Below, one piece after another: positions 39,925 through 47,847 of a stretch of 64,000 bases of DNA. Positions within the stretch are counted from its first letter, which is position 1. Each line of letters starts with the position of its first letter. This DNA comes from Stappia sp. TSB10P1A (GTDB taxonomy: Bacteria > Pseudomonadota > Alphaproteobacteria > Rhizobiales > Stappiaceae): assembly GCF_900185725.1 (NCBI RefSeq), contig NZ_FYAU01000029.1, positions 62,001-126,000 of the forward strand. The letters run 5' to 3'. The notes under the pieces were generated by a model that had not been told where the DNA came from, made no database searches, and worked only from the letters and a program-made list of their open reading frames with translations. A program made the translations under genes and the position numbers.

Positions 39925-41180
39925 CAGCGCTTGTCCTTGAACAGGGACAGGGCGGCGGCAAGCTCGGGATGGGTCAGGGCGTGGGTGTCGATATCGTTGC
40001 CGGCCATCGCCGCATCCGCCGCCTGGCGCAGGCTCGCCACGCCGCCGGCAATGCCGTGCGGATGGCCCATGATGCCGCCGCCGGCGCAATAGAGGAAGTC
40101 GGGCGAACCGACCGCCGCATGGGTGCCGGCGACCTGCGCCGCCGTCTGCCCGGAGGAGAAGACCGGCAGCGCCTCGAAACCGGGCAGCCCGTTCCCGAAC
40201 AGCGGCGCGCCGACGGCTCTCGCCGAGGCGATCACGGAGGCATCGCTCTCGGAGAACTTGTTGGCCAGCCCGTTGACATGCAGGTGGTCGGCGCCGGCGA
40301 TGCGCCAGAACTTCTGCCAGGCTTCATATGAGATGCCGATGTCGGGCGAGCGGGAAAACAGGCCCCAGCCGTTGCGGTGGCAGTGCAGCGGCAGGCTGGC
40401 ATGGCGACGAATGGCGCCAAGGCCGGCCAGCCCGATCGAGTGCAGGCTGACCATGATGCAGGTGCCGCCGCGCGCCACAACATGATCGGCGCGACGCTTC
40501 ATCTCGTCGATCTCGCCGGTGATGTTGAAGGCGACCATCGCCTTGCGGCCGTTGCGCTGCGCATGATCCTCGACCACCCGCATCACCGCATCGACGCGCG
40601 CCTCGAACGGGCAGTGCGAGCCGTCGGCCTGCAGTTCGTCGTCCTTGATGAAGTCGATGCCGCCGGCAACCAGTTGCTCGACCATCGCCGCCGTCTCGTC
40701 GGGCGCAAGGCCGACGCTCGGCTTGATGATCGTGCCGATCATCGGCCGACCCTCGACACCGGCAAGGCGCCGCGTGCCCTGAACGCCGAAGGCCGGGCCC
40801 GGATAGGCGCCGGCAAAGCTCGGCGGGAAGGTGATGTCGAGAAGGCGTAGCGCCGAGACCTCCGCCAGCTCGAACAGGTTGCCCGCGACCGTCGCCAGCA
40901 CGTTGGTCAGCGAGGGGCCGAAATTCTCCAGCGGCCAGGACAGCACCATCTCGCCGCGCCGGTAGCGGTCCGAGCGGATCCGGCAGGGCAGGGCCGGGGT
41001 CGGCGAGCTTCCCGTCTCCACAATGCTCTCGACCCTCGCGCCGGAGCGCTCGCGCAGCTCGTCGGTCTCTCCCGGCAGGCGCAGGAAGGTGCCGCAGGAC
41101 TGCTCGCCGGCGATCACCCCCGCGGCATCTTCCAGCGGCAGCGGGCTTTCCAGTTCGTAGCGTGCGTAAAGCCGTTCCAT
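39924..41180 (-). CDS. RuBisCO-like protein (OiaX/OiaC type)
   Basis: This 418-residue form IV RuBisCO large-subunit homologue retains the active-site pieces GTIIKPSVGL (equivalent of Lys175) and GGIDFIKDDE (carbamylated Lys201, Asp203, Glu204). Further conserved segments are PLHCHRNGWG and HLHVNGLANKF. RuBisCO-like proteins next to DUF1537 kinases act on 3-oxo-isoapionate 4-phosphate, either as transcarboxylase/hydrolase (OiaX) or decarboxylase (OiaC). I cannot choose between the two from sequence. Carbon fixation is not expected: no small subunit or phosphoribulokinase is seen. The start MERLYARYEL at 41180 was preferred to 41201. Confidence 0.85.
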   Translation of the reverse strand: MERLYARYELESPLPLEDAAGVIAGEQSCGTFLRLPGETDELRERSGARVESIVETGSSPTPALPCRIRSDRYRRGEMVLSWPLENFGPSLTNVLATVAGNLFELAEVSALRLLDITFPPSFAGAYPGPAFGVQGTRRLAGVEGRPMIGTIIKPSVGLAPDETAAMVEQLVAGGIDFIKDDELQADGSHCPFEARVDAVMRVVEDHAQRNGRKAMVAFNITGEIDEMKRRADHVVARGGTCIMVSLHSIGLAGLGAIRRHASLPLHCHRNGWGLFSRSPDIGISYEAWQKFWRIAGADHLHVNGLANKFSESDASVIASARAVGAPLFGNGLPGFEALPVFSSGQTAAQVAGTHAAVGSPDFLYCAGGGIMGHPHGIAGGVASLRQAADAAMAGNDIDTHALTHPELAAALSLFKDKR

Positions 41181-41244
41181 CTGCCACGTTCCCTCTCGCA
41201 TCCCTGCCGCGTGCCGGCATCCGTTGGCAGGTTCGATATCATCT

Positions 41245-41295
41245 CATCATACCAGTTGACAACATGATGTTTGACGGGTTTCATCGCCGCCAAAC
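41245..41295. promoter_or_regulatory. Acid-sugar regulon control element, site 1
   Basis: The divergent gap between the RuBisCO-like gene and the apnO-like gene contains CATCATACCAGTT (41245-41257) and ATCGCCGCCAAAC (41283-41295). Both 13-mers recur exactly at site 2 (46592, 46641). Between them lie the palindrome GTTGACAAC (41255-41263) and the flanking CATCAT/ATGATG arms. Binding by one of the two GntR-family regulators of this region is inferred. Confidence 0.6.
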
Positions 41296-41308
41296 AGGAG
41301 GTCGACTG

Positions 41309-42133
41309 ATGAAGATTGCTTTGCTTGGCGCCGGCGGAAAGATGGGCGTGCGTCTTGCCACCAACCTCAAGGGCTCGCGCTATGAGGTCGCGCATGTGGA
41401 AATCGGCGAGGCGGGGCGCGCCCGCCTGCGCGAGGTCCTCGGCGTCGAATGCGTCGACATGGACGCCGCTCTGTCCGGGGCCGGCGCCGTCATCCTCGCC
41501 GTGCCGGATACGGCGATCCAGGCGGTCGCGGCAACCGTCGTGCCGAAGCTCGATCCCGGCACGCTGGTGATGGCGCTCGATGCCGCCGCGCCCTTTGCCG
41601 GCCACTTCCCGGAGCGCGCGGACGTCACCTATTTCGTCTCGCATCCCTGCCATCCGCCGATCTTCAACGACGAGACCGAGATGGCGGCCAAGCGCGACTA
41701 TTTCGGCGGCGTTGCCGCCAAGCAGGCCATCGTCAGCGCCCTGATGCAGGGACCGGAGGAGCACTACGCGGTCGGCGAGGAGATCGCCCGCACCATCTAC
41801 GGCCCGATCCTGCGCTCGCACCGGGTCACGGTGGAGCAGATGGCGCTGCTCGAGCCGGGCCTGTCGGAGACGGTCTGCGCCACCCTGCTCGTCGTCATGA
41901 AGGAAGCGATGGACGAGGTCGTTGCGCGCGGCGTCGATCCGGTCGCGGCCCGCGACTTCCTGCTGGGCCATCTCAACATCCTCGGTGCCGTCGTCATGGG
42001 CGAGGTGCAGGGCGCGTTCTCCGATGCCTGCAACAAGGCCATCGCCAACGGCAAGCCGCGGCTGATGCGCGACGACTGGCGCGGCGTCTTCGAGCCGCAG
42101 GAGATCGCGGCGAGCATCCGCGCCATCACCTGA
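41309..42133 (+). CDS. apnO: NAD-binding oxidoreductase, probable D-apionate oxidoisomerase
   Basis: This 274-residue protein has an N-terminal Rossmann fold (MKIALLGAGGKMGVRLA) and an all-helical C-terminal domain of the kind called the phosphogluconate dehydrogenase (decarboxylating) C-terminal family (LEPGLSETVCATLL, HLNILGAVVMGE, MRDDWRGVF). HPCHPPIF in the middle is characteristic. This domain arrangement, together with neighbouring DUF1537 kinase and RuBisCO-like genes, matches ApnO, which oxidises and rearranges D-apionate to 3-oxo-isoapionate with NAD+. The start has a strong CAGGAGG site. Confidence 0.78.
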   Translation: MKIALLGAGGKMGVRLATNLKGSRYEVAHVEIGEAGRARLREVLGVECVDMDAALSGAGAVILAVPDTAIQAVAATVVPKLDPGTLVMALDAAAPFAGHFPERADVTYFVSHPCHPPIFNDETEMAAKRDYFGGVAAKQAIVSALMQGPEEHYAVGEEIARTIYGPILRSHRVTVEQMALLEPGLSETVCATLLVVMKEAMDEVVARGVDPVAARDFLLGHLNILGAVVMGEVQGAFSDACNKAIANGKPRLMRDDWRGVFEPQEIAASIRAIT

Positions 42134-42153
42134 CGGCGTTCGGGACGACGTTT

Positions 42154-42176
42154 GCGGCTGCCATATAGGCAGCCGC
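42154..42176 (+). other. Intercistronic hairpin between apnO and a GntR gene
   Basis: GCGGCTGCC (42154-42162) pairs perfectly with GGCAGCCGC (42168-42176) around the loop ATATA. No T run follows. It may stabilise the apnO message or reduce read-through into the regulator gene. Confidence 0.6.
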
Positions 42177-42224
42177 ACTCCAGCATTGCTATAGGAGGTG
42201 GATGGCCTGGGCGAGGGAGCTGGA

Positions 42225-42959
42225 ATGCGCAAGCGCGGCACGAAAACGGACGAGGGCGACAAGATCGTCAGGCGGAAGCTGTCGGACCAGGTGCTGGAAC
42301 GGCTGCTGGAGATGATCACCCGCCGCGAGGTGCTGCCCGGCGAGCTGATGCCGTCCGAACGCGATCTGATGGAGCGCTTCGGCGTCGGCCGGCCGGCGGT
42401 GCGCGAGGCGCTGCAATCGCTCGACACGATGGGCCTGATCAGCATCTCCCACGGCGAGCGGGCCCGGGTCAGCGCGCTCACCGCCGACACGGTGATCCGG
42501 CAGATCGACGGGGTGGCCCGCCTGATGCTGTCGGCCTCGCCGGACAATCTGGAGCACCTCAAGCAGGCGCGCCGCTTCTTCGAGATGGGCATGGTGCGGC
42601 TCGCCGCCGCCAATGCCACCGCCACCGACATCGCCGAACTGCGCCGGCTCGTCGACCGCCAGCGCGAGGCGCTGGGCGATGCCGAGGCCTTCATCGCCGC
42701 CGATATCGCCTTCCACCGCAAGATCGCCTCGCTGTCGGGCAATCCGATCTTCGCCGCCGTCGGCGATGCCATGCTCAGTTGGCTGTTCAACTATCATTCG
42801 GAGCTGCTGCTGTGGTCCGGCGGCGAGACCAAGACCCTGGCCGAGCACGCGGTGATTGTCGACCGGCTCGCCACCGGCGACCAGGAGGGCGCCGCCGCCG
42901 CCATGGGCATCCATCTCGACCGCAGCGATCTTCTCTATCAGCACCGCGAGGATGCCTGA
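42225..42959 (+). CDS. GntR-family regulator, FCD type (NanR-like)
   Basis: This 244-residue protein has an N-terminal winged helix (LMPSERDLMERFGVGRPAVREALQSLDTMGLI) and a C-terminal FCD ligand-binding domain (EHLKQARRFFEMGMVRLAA, DIAFHRKIASLSGNPIFAAV) with the usual metal-binding Asp/His residues. NanR-like members respond to sugar acids. The start at 42225 follows AGGGAGC; a GTG at 42198 is an alternative. Its place between apnO and the dehydrogenase genes makes it a strong candidate to read an apionate- or tetronate-derived acid. Confidence 0.88.
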   Translation: MRKRGTKTDEGDKIVRRKLSDQVLERLLEMITRREVLPGELMPSERDLMERFGVGRPAVREALQSLDTMGLISISHGERARVSALTADTVIRQIDGVARLMLSASPDNLEHLKQARRFFEMGMVRLAAANATATDIAELRRLVDRQREALGDAEAFIAADIAFHRKIASLSGNPIFAAVGDAMLSWLFNYHSELLLWSGGETKTLAEHAVIVDRLATGDQEGAAAAMGIHLDRSDLLYQHREDA

Positions 42960-42971
42960 GACGTTTTGTAT

Positions 42972-42991
42972 AGTTGTAAACTCAATTGACT
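42972..42991 (+). promoter_or_regulatory. Acid-sugar regulon control element, site 3
   Basis: AGTTGTAAA-CTCAA-TTGACT is repeated at 46612-46631 with only the five central bases changed. It lies 60 bp before the dehydrogenase gene at 43051. TTGACT may be a -35, with the AGTTGTAAA half forming an operator. Confidence 0.55.
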
Positions 42992-43050
42992 CATCTGGCG
43001 CTTTGCCGCATGGTCGCCGCCGGAATTAAAGACGTCTCGGGAGGTGCTCC

Positions 43051-44112
43051 ATGGGCAGGAATTACGATATCGCGGTGATTGCGGGCGACGGCATCGGCAA
43101 GGAGGTCGTGCCCGAGGGCCAGCGGGTGGTGGAGGCGGCCGCGCGGCGCTTCGGGTTCACGGTCGACTGGAAAGACTACGACTGGAACTGCGACTACTAT
43201 GCCCGCCATGGGCGGATGATGCCGGAAGACGGCGTCGACCAGGTGCGCGGCGCCGATGCGATCTTCCTCGGAGCGGTCGGCTGGCCCACCGTGCCGGACC
43301 ACATCTCCACCTGGGACCTGATCCTGCGCCTGCGCCGCGAGCTCAACCTCTATGTCGCGCTGCGGCCGGCCCGCCTGCTCAAGGGCATCACCTCGCCGCT
43401 CGCCGGCCGCGATGCCAAGGATATCGACTTCGTCATCGTCCGCGAGAATTCGGAAGGCGAGTATTCCTCCGCCGGCGGTATTCTCTATCAGGGCACGCCG
43501 GAAGAGCTGGTGATTCAGGAATCGGTGTTCTCCCGCCGCGCCACCGACCGGATCCTGCGCTATGCGTTCGAACTGGCGCGCACCCGCCGCAACAAGGTCT
43601 CGCTGGCCACCAAGTCGAACGGCATCAAGATCGCCATGCCCTATTGGGACGAGCGCTTCGCGGCGATTTCGGCCGAGTATCCCGACGTCGCGGCGAACAA
43701 GTTCCACATCGACATCCTGACCGCGCATTTCGTCAACCATCCGGACTGGTTCGACGTGGTCGTCGGCTCCAACCTGTTTGGCGACATCCTCTCCGATCTC
43801 GGTCCCGCGGTCGCCGGCAGCATCGGCATCGCACCGTCCGGCAATATCGACCCGACCCGCGCCAATCCCTCGATGTTCGAGCCGGTGCACGGGTCTGCCC
43901 CCGACATTGCCGGCCAGGGCATTGCCAATCCCATCGGCCAGATCTGGGCCGGCGCCATGATGCTGGAGCATCTCGGCGAGCTGGAGGCCGCCCGCGCCAT
44001 CGAGACCGCGATCGAGACGGTGCTGTCGCAGGGCGGTCCGCGCACCCGCGATCTCGGCGGCAGCGCCGGCACGATCGAGGCCGGCAAGGCCATCGCCGAG
44101 GCGCTCGCCTGA
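43051..44112 (+). CDS. Tartrate / D-malate dehydrogenase (decarboxylating) family enzyme
   Basis: This 353-residue beta-decarboxylating dehydrogenase is of the isopropylmalate/isocitrate superfamily. Visible are AGDGIGKEVVPEG, NLYVALRPARLLKG, IVRENSEGEYSSAGG, the catalytic lysine region NKVSLATKSNG, the metal aspartates in GSNLFGDILSDLG and the NAD-binding EPVHGSAPDIAGQGIANPIG. The ENSEGEYS variant points to tartrate dehydrogenase/D-malate dehydrogenase (TtuC/DmlA) rather than LeuB. It probably oxidises a hydroxy diacid related to the acid sugars degraded here. It is followed by an ALDH gene after a hairpin. Confidence 0.88.
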   Translation: MGRNYDIAVIAGDGIGKEVVPEGQRVVEAAARRFGFTVDWKDYDWNCDYYARHGRMMPEDGVDQVRGADAIFLGAVGWPTVPDHISTWDLILRLRRELNLYVALRPARLLKGITSPLAGRDAKDIDFVIVRENSEGEYSSAGGILYQGTPEELVIQESVFSRRATDRILRYAFELARTRRNKVSLATKSNGIKIAMPYWDERFAAISAEYPDVAANKFHIDILTAHFVNHPDWFDVVVGSNLFGDILSDLGPAVAGSIGIAPSGNIDPTRANPSMFEPVHGSAPDIAGQGIANPIGQIWAGAMMLEHLGELEAARAIETAIETVLSQGGPRTRDLGGSAGTIEAGKAIAEALA

Positions 44113-44124
44113 TCCTTTGGCAGA

Positions 44125-44151
44125 ACCAGCCGGTGCGTGTTGTCGGCTGGT
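44125..44151 (+). other. Intercistronic hairpin before the aldehyde dehydrogenase
   Basis: ACCAGCCG (44125-44132) and CGGCTGGT (44144-44151) form a perfect 8-bp stem with an 11-nt loop, starting 13 bp after the dehydrogenase stop. CCTTTCCCC follows, not a T run, so full termination is unlikely. Confidence 0.5.
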
Positions 44152-44189
44152 CCTTTCCCCGGTTTCAGCCACTTTCAGGAGCAAGTACG

Positions 44190-45647
44190 ATGCTCGACAG
44201 GACATCCATCACGGCCTTCGGCCACATCATCGACGGCAAGGTCGTCGACCGCGCGGACAAGGGCGGCATCGACGTCGTCGACCCGGCCGACGGCCGGGTG
44301 TTCGCCCGCCTGCCGCGCGGCGGCGCGGCCGAGGTTGACCGGGCCGTGGAAGCGGCGCGCGCTGCTTTCGAGGGCGAATGGGGCGCCAAGAGCGCTCTGG
44401 AGCGCGGCCGCATCCTGATGCGCTTTTCCGCGCTGATCCTCGATCATGCCGAGGAGCTCGCCGAGCTGGAATGCCTCGACACCGGCAAGCCGCTGACCCA
44501 GGCGCGCAACGATATCGCCGCGACCGCCCGCTATTTCGAATATTACGGCTCGGCCGCCGACAAGCACCATGGTGAGACGATCCCCTATTCCAAGGGCATG
44601 ACCGTTCTGGCGCTGCGGGTGCCCCATGGCGTCACCGGCCACATCATCCCGTGGAACTATCCCTCGCAGATCTTCGGCCGCTCGGTCGGCGGCGCCCTGG
44701 CGGCCGGCAATGCCTGCGTCGTCAAGCCGGCAGAGGATGCCTGCCTGACGCCGCTGCGGCTTGGCGAACTGGCGCTTCAGGCGGGCCTTCCGGCCGGGGC
44801 GCTCAACATCGTCTGCGGCTTCGGCATGGAGGCGGGTGCAGCGCTCGCCGGTCATCCGGGGATCAACCACATCTCCTTCACCGGCTCGCCCCAGACGGGC
44901 ACCGCCGTTGCGAAGGCGGCGGCGGAAAACCACGTGCCGGTAACGCTGGAGCTCGGCGGAAAGTCGCCGCAGATCCTCTTTGCCGATGCGGATCTCGACG
45001 CGGCGCTGCCGGTCGTCGTCAACGCCATCGTGCAGAATGCCGGCCAGACTTGCGCGGCCGGCAGCCGCGTGCTCATCGAGCGCTCGATCTATCCGGAGGT
45101 GATGGCGCGGCTCGCCGAGCGCTTTGCCGCGCTGAAGGTCGGTCCCGGCATCGACGATCCAGACTGCGGTCCCATCGTCAGCGCCCGCCAGTTGCGCCGG
45201 GTCACCGAACTGGTCGAGGCGGCGCTCGCCGACGGCGCACAGGTCGTTGCCAAGGGGCAGGTGAAACCCGACGCGCCCGAAAGCGGTTACTACTTCCCGC
45301 CGATGCTGCTGGACGGTGCGGCGCCCGACAGCCGCCTCGCCTGCGACGAGATCTTCGGTCCCGTGCTGGCGGCCTTTCCCTTCGATGACGAGGCCGAGGC
45401 GATCCGCCTCGCCAACGGCACGCCCTACGGGCTCACCGCCTCGGTCTGGACCCAGGATGGCGGCCGGCAGATGCGCTGCGCCCATGCCATCGAGGCGGGC
45501 CAGGTCTTCGTCAACAATTACGGCGCCGGCGGCGGCATCGAACTGCCCTTCGGCGGCATGAAGCGCTCCGGCTACGGCCGCGAGAAGGCCTTCGAGGGCA
45601 TGATCAGCTTCACCACGATCAAGACCGTGGTGTTGAAGCACGGTTGA
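44190..45647 (+). CDS. NAD(P)-dependent aldehyde dehydrogenase
   Basis: This 485-residue ALDH has the cofactor region IIPWNYPSQIFG and ACVVKPAEDACLTPL, the glutamate in LELGGKSPQ, the catalytic cysteine in NAGQTCAAGSRV and the C-terminal LPFGGMKRSGYGRE. The nearest recognisable groups are betaine-aldehyde/glycolaldehyde/lactaldehyde-type enzymes. In this setting glycolaldehyde or an acid-sugar aldehyde is plausible, since apionate and tetronate degradation release small hydroxy-aldehydes or glycolate (inference). CAGGAGC precedes the ATG. Confidence 0.88.
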   Translation: MLDRTSITAFGHIIDGKVVDRADKGGIDVVDPADGRVFARLPRGGAAEVDRAVEAARAAFEGEWGAKSALERGRILMRFSALILDHAEELAELECLDTGKPLTQARNDIAATARYFEYYGSAADKHHGETIPYSKGMTVLALRVPHGVTGHIIPWNYPSQIFGRSVGGALAAGNACVVKPAEDACLTPLRLGELALQAGLPAGALNIVCGFGMEAGAALAGHPGINHISFTGSPQTGTAVAKAAAENHVPVTLELGGKSPQILFADADLDAALPVVVNAIVQNAGQTCAAGSRVLIERSIYPEVMARLAERFAALKVGPGIDDPDCGPIVSARQLRRVTELVEAALADGAQVVAKGQVKPDAPESGYYFPPMLLDGAAPDSRLACDEIFGPVLAAFPFDDEAEAIRLANGTPYGLTASVWTQDGGRQMRCAHAIEAGQVFVNNYGAGGGIELPFGGMKRSGYGREKAFEGMISFTTIKTVVLKHG

Positions 45648-45675
45648 GCCGCGGATATCGCAACAAGATCGGACA

Positions 45676-45705
45676 GGCGGGGCCTTCGGGTTCCGCCCGT
45701 TTCGT
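45676..45705 (+). terminator. Probable terminator after the aldehyde dehydrogenase
   Basis: GGCGGGGCC (45676-45684) pairs with GGTTCCGCC (45689-45697), including two G-T pairs, around a TTCG tetraloop; CGTTTCGT follows. The T run is weak. It lies between the convergent ALDH and GntR genes, where a terminator is expected. Confidence 0.55.
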
Positions 45706-45726
45706 GTGGCCGGGAGCGATGAGGGG

Positions 45727-46497
45727 TCAGAAGCCGGGGCGGCTGTTCATCATTCGCGTGCGGGCGTGTTCGATATGATTGCGCATCGCGCGCTTGGCCT
45801 TGGTCGCCGCGCCCGCCTCGATATGGCGGAAGATGTCCTCGTGCTCCGCCTGCACCGCCTCGGCGCGCACCAGCGGCTGGAACTTCACCAGGAAGCGCAT
45901 CAGGGTCACCGAGCGGGTGACGTCATATTCTAGCGATTTCAGCGTCTTGACGATGCGCGGATTGCAGGTGGCGATGGCCACCGCCTCGTGGAACGCATAG
46001 TCGTGATAGTGCATGATCGCGTTGGTGTGCATTGCCTCGGAGAAGCGATCGAGCGCCTCGCGCAGCCGCTCGATATCCGCCGGCCCGCGCCGCTTGGCGG
46101 CGAGATAGGCCGCCTGCGGCTCGACGATCAGGCGCAGTTCGATGCCGTTCAGCATATCGCCGATACGCTCCAGCGCGTCGCGGTCGTCGTCGCCGGTGGC
46201 GCGCTCGGGGCTGGCGCCGAGGGCGTTCTGCACATAGTTGCCCGAGCCGCGCACCGAGGAGATCAGCCCGTCCTCGCGCAGCTTGTCCAGCGCCTCGCGC
46301 AGGACGGGGCGCGACACGTCGAACTCTCCGGCAAGCACGTTTTCCGGCGGCAGCTTGGTGCCTGCCGCGATCATGCCGGTGACGATGGCATGGAACAGGT
46401 TCTCATAGACCCGGTCGGCCAGCCGATCGGCCTTGCTCTGCTGGAGGTCGGCGAAGGTGAACTCCCCCGACCGCGATGTCGGTGCGGCCTTGTCCAT
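45727..46497 (-). CDS. GntR-family regulator, FCD type
   Basis: This 256-residue protein has an N-terminal winged helix (LPPENVLAGEFDVSRPVLREALDKLREDGLI) and an FCD domain (ELRLIVEPQAAYLAA, DYAFHEAVAIATCNP, AEHEDIFRHIEAG, MRNHIEHAR) with metal-binding residues. It resembles regulators of galactonate/uronate-type operons. It is transcribed away from the TRAP-tetronate operon across a 195-bp gap with the shared control element, so that operon is the likely target. It may also act at sites 1 and 3. Confidence 0.9.
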   Translation of the reverse strand: MDKAAPTSRSGEFTFADLQQSKADRLADRVYENLFHAIVTGMIAAGTKLPPENVLAGEFDVSRPVLREALDKLREDGLISSVRGSGNYVQNALGASPERATGDDDRDALERIGDMLNGIELRLIVEPQAAYLAAKRRGPADIERLREALDRFSEAMHTNAIMHYHDYAFHEAVAIATCNPRIVKTLKSLEYDVTRSVTLMRFLVKFQPLVRAEAVQAEHEDIFRHIEAGAATKAKRAMRNHIEHARTRMMNSRPGF

Positions 46498-46507
46498 GTC
46501 TCGACTT

Positions 46508-46534
46508 ATTGGTCAATCCTGCCGTTCGGTCAAT
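46508..46534. promoter_or_regulatory. Possible autoregulatory site of the second GntR gene
   Basis: ATTGGTCAAT (46508-46517) is a short palindrome, and GGTCAAT is repeated 17 bp away at 46528-46534. It lies 11 bp upstream of the GntR start codon, on the strand facing the TRAP operon. FCD-type GntR proteins often bind such TGGTC/GACCA-like palindromes. Confidence 0.35.
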
Positions 46535-46591
46535 ATCGCCGGGCGCCGACGCTCTATTGCGGCAATTGCCAGGCCCCAGCTTGCGGGTGAT

Positions 46592-46653
46592 CATCATACC
46601 AGTTAGAGTTAAGTTGTAAAACGTGTTGACTGGATGATCGATCGCCGCCAAAC
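46592..46653. promoter_or_regulatory. Acid-sugar regulon control element, site 2
   Basis: This region contains CATCATACCAGTT (46592-46604) and ATCGCCGCCAAAC (46641-46653), each identical to site 1. It also has AGTTGTAAA-N5-TTGACT (46612-46631), shared with site 3. It therefore bridges the two promoters of the apionate-type island and the TRAP-tetronate operon. It ends 39 bp before the TRAP binding-protein start. Confidence 0.65.
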
Positions 46654-46692
46654 TTCGCGATCGGTGCAGGAGACACCAGGGAGGATATCGCT

Positions 46693-47676
46693 ATGTTTCG
46701 TTTCCGCAGCTTGACTGTCGTGTCCACGCTCGCCCTTTCGATGGCGATGGGGGGTGCCGCCACGGCGCAGACCGTTCTGAACTTCGCGCATTCCACGGCG
46801 CAGAATTCCCACTACAGCATGGGCGTCCAGGCGTTCGGCAAGAAGCTGTCCGAGCTCAGCGGCGGCAAGTACGAGATCCGCGAGCAGGCCGCCGGCGCGC
46901 TCGGCGGCGAGCGTGACGTGATCGAGGGCCTGCAGATCGGCTCGGTCGAACTGACCATTTCCTCGACCGGCCCGCTCGGCAATTTCGTGCCGGAAGCGCT
47001 GGTGCTCGACCTGCCCTTCCTCTTCAAGGACTATGCCTCGGCACGCGGCGTGCTCGACGGCGAGATCGGTCAGGAACTGCTCGACAAGGTCAGCGAGAAC
47101 AACCTCGTCGCCCTTGCCTGGTCGGAGAACGGCTTCCGCCACGTGACCAACTCCAGCCGCCCGATCAACACGCCCGCCGACCTGCAGGGCCTGAAGATCC
47201 GCACCATGGAGAACCCGGTGCATATGGAAGCCTTCCGCGCAGCCGGTGCCTCGCCGACGCCGATGGCCTTCCCGGAGGTCTTCGCCGCCCTGCAGCAGAA
47301 CGTCATCGACGGCCAGGAGAACCCGATCCCGGTGATCACCGCCTCGAAGTTCTGGGAGGTGCAGAGCAACCTGACCCTGACCGGCCACGTCTATTCGCCG
47401 GCCATCATCCTCGCCTCGCCGAGCCTGTGGGACGGATTGTCCGACGAGGAAAAGGGCTGGTTCGAGGAGGCCGCCAAGGTGGCCGTCGAGGCGACCCGCG
47501 CCAAGGTCGAGGCCGATGAGGCCAACGGCGTCGCCCTGCTGCGCCAGAACGGCATGAACGTGGTGGAGACGGTCGATCAGGCTGCCTTCCAGCAGGCCGT
47601 CGCCCCAGCCTATGACAGCTTCAAGGCGAAGTATGGCGACGAGATGCTGAAGCGCATCCAGGCCGCGCAGCAGTAA
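46693..47676 (+). CDS. TRAP transporter binding protein (DctP family)
   Basis: This 327-residue DctP-type solute receptor has a signal peptide of about 25 residues (LSMAMGGAATAQ). LNFAHSTAQNSHY follows, then the carboxylate-binding region LKIRTMENPVHMEAFRAAGASPTPMAF with the conserved arginine. ALQQNVIDGQENPIPVI is the hallmark of the family. It binds an organic or sugar acid in the periplasm. The downstream enzymes point to erythronate/threonate-like acids. It is the first gene of the operon to 55143. Confidence 0.93.
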   Translation: MFRFRSLTVVSTLALSMAMGGAATAQTVLNFAHSTAQNSHYSMGVQAFGKKLSELSGGKYEIREQAAGALGGERDVIEGLQIGSVELTISSTGPLGNFVPEALVLDLPFLFKDYASARGVLDGEIGQELLDKVSENNLVALAWSENGFRHVTNSSRPINTPADLQGLKIRTMENPVHMEAFRAAGASPTPMAFPEVFAALQQNVIDGQENPIPVITASKFWEVQSNLTLTGHVYSPAIILASPSLWDGLSDEEKGWFEEAAKVAVEATRAKVEADEANGVALLRQNGMNVVETVDQAAFQQAVAPAYDSFKAKYGDEMLKRIQAAQQ

Positions 47677-47706
47677 GGCCCTCCCAAGGCCCCGCCCGCC
47701 GGGCAC

Positions 47707-47772
47707 CGCGAGGCGACTGGTCACGGTCGTCTCGCGACCGGCGTCCCTGGGGCGGCCGCGAGCGGTCGCCCC
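47707..47772 (+). other. Tandem intercistronic hairpins after the TRAP binding-protein gene
   Basis: Two strong stems lie in the 171-bp gap. CGCGAGGCGAC (47707-47717) pairs with GTCGTCTCGCG (47726-47736), one G-T pair. GGGGCG plus CCGC (47749-47759) pairs with GCGG plus CGCCCC (47762-47772). No T run follows. Such structures commonly raise the amount of the receptor relative to membrane subunits. Confidence 0.6.
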
Positions 47773-47847
47773 TGATGGCGTTCCCCGGTCGGCCGCAGGT
47801 GGCGCCGCCGTCGCGGTCGCCAGCGGTTCTCCGGCAGGAGTTCGATC

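Noticed and set aside
39924-41180. RuBisCO homologue as evidence of autotrophic carbon fixation
   Set aside because: Form IV-like sequence, partnered with a DUF1537 kinase; no small subunit, phosphoribulokinase or carboxysome gene is present.
41255-41263. GTTGACAAC as another binding site for the LacI protein of the 31887 operon
   Set aside because: It matches only half of TGACAACGTTGTCA and belongs to a larger block shared with the TRAP promoter, which points to a GntR protein.
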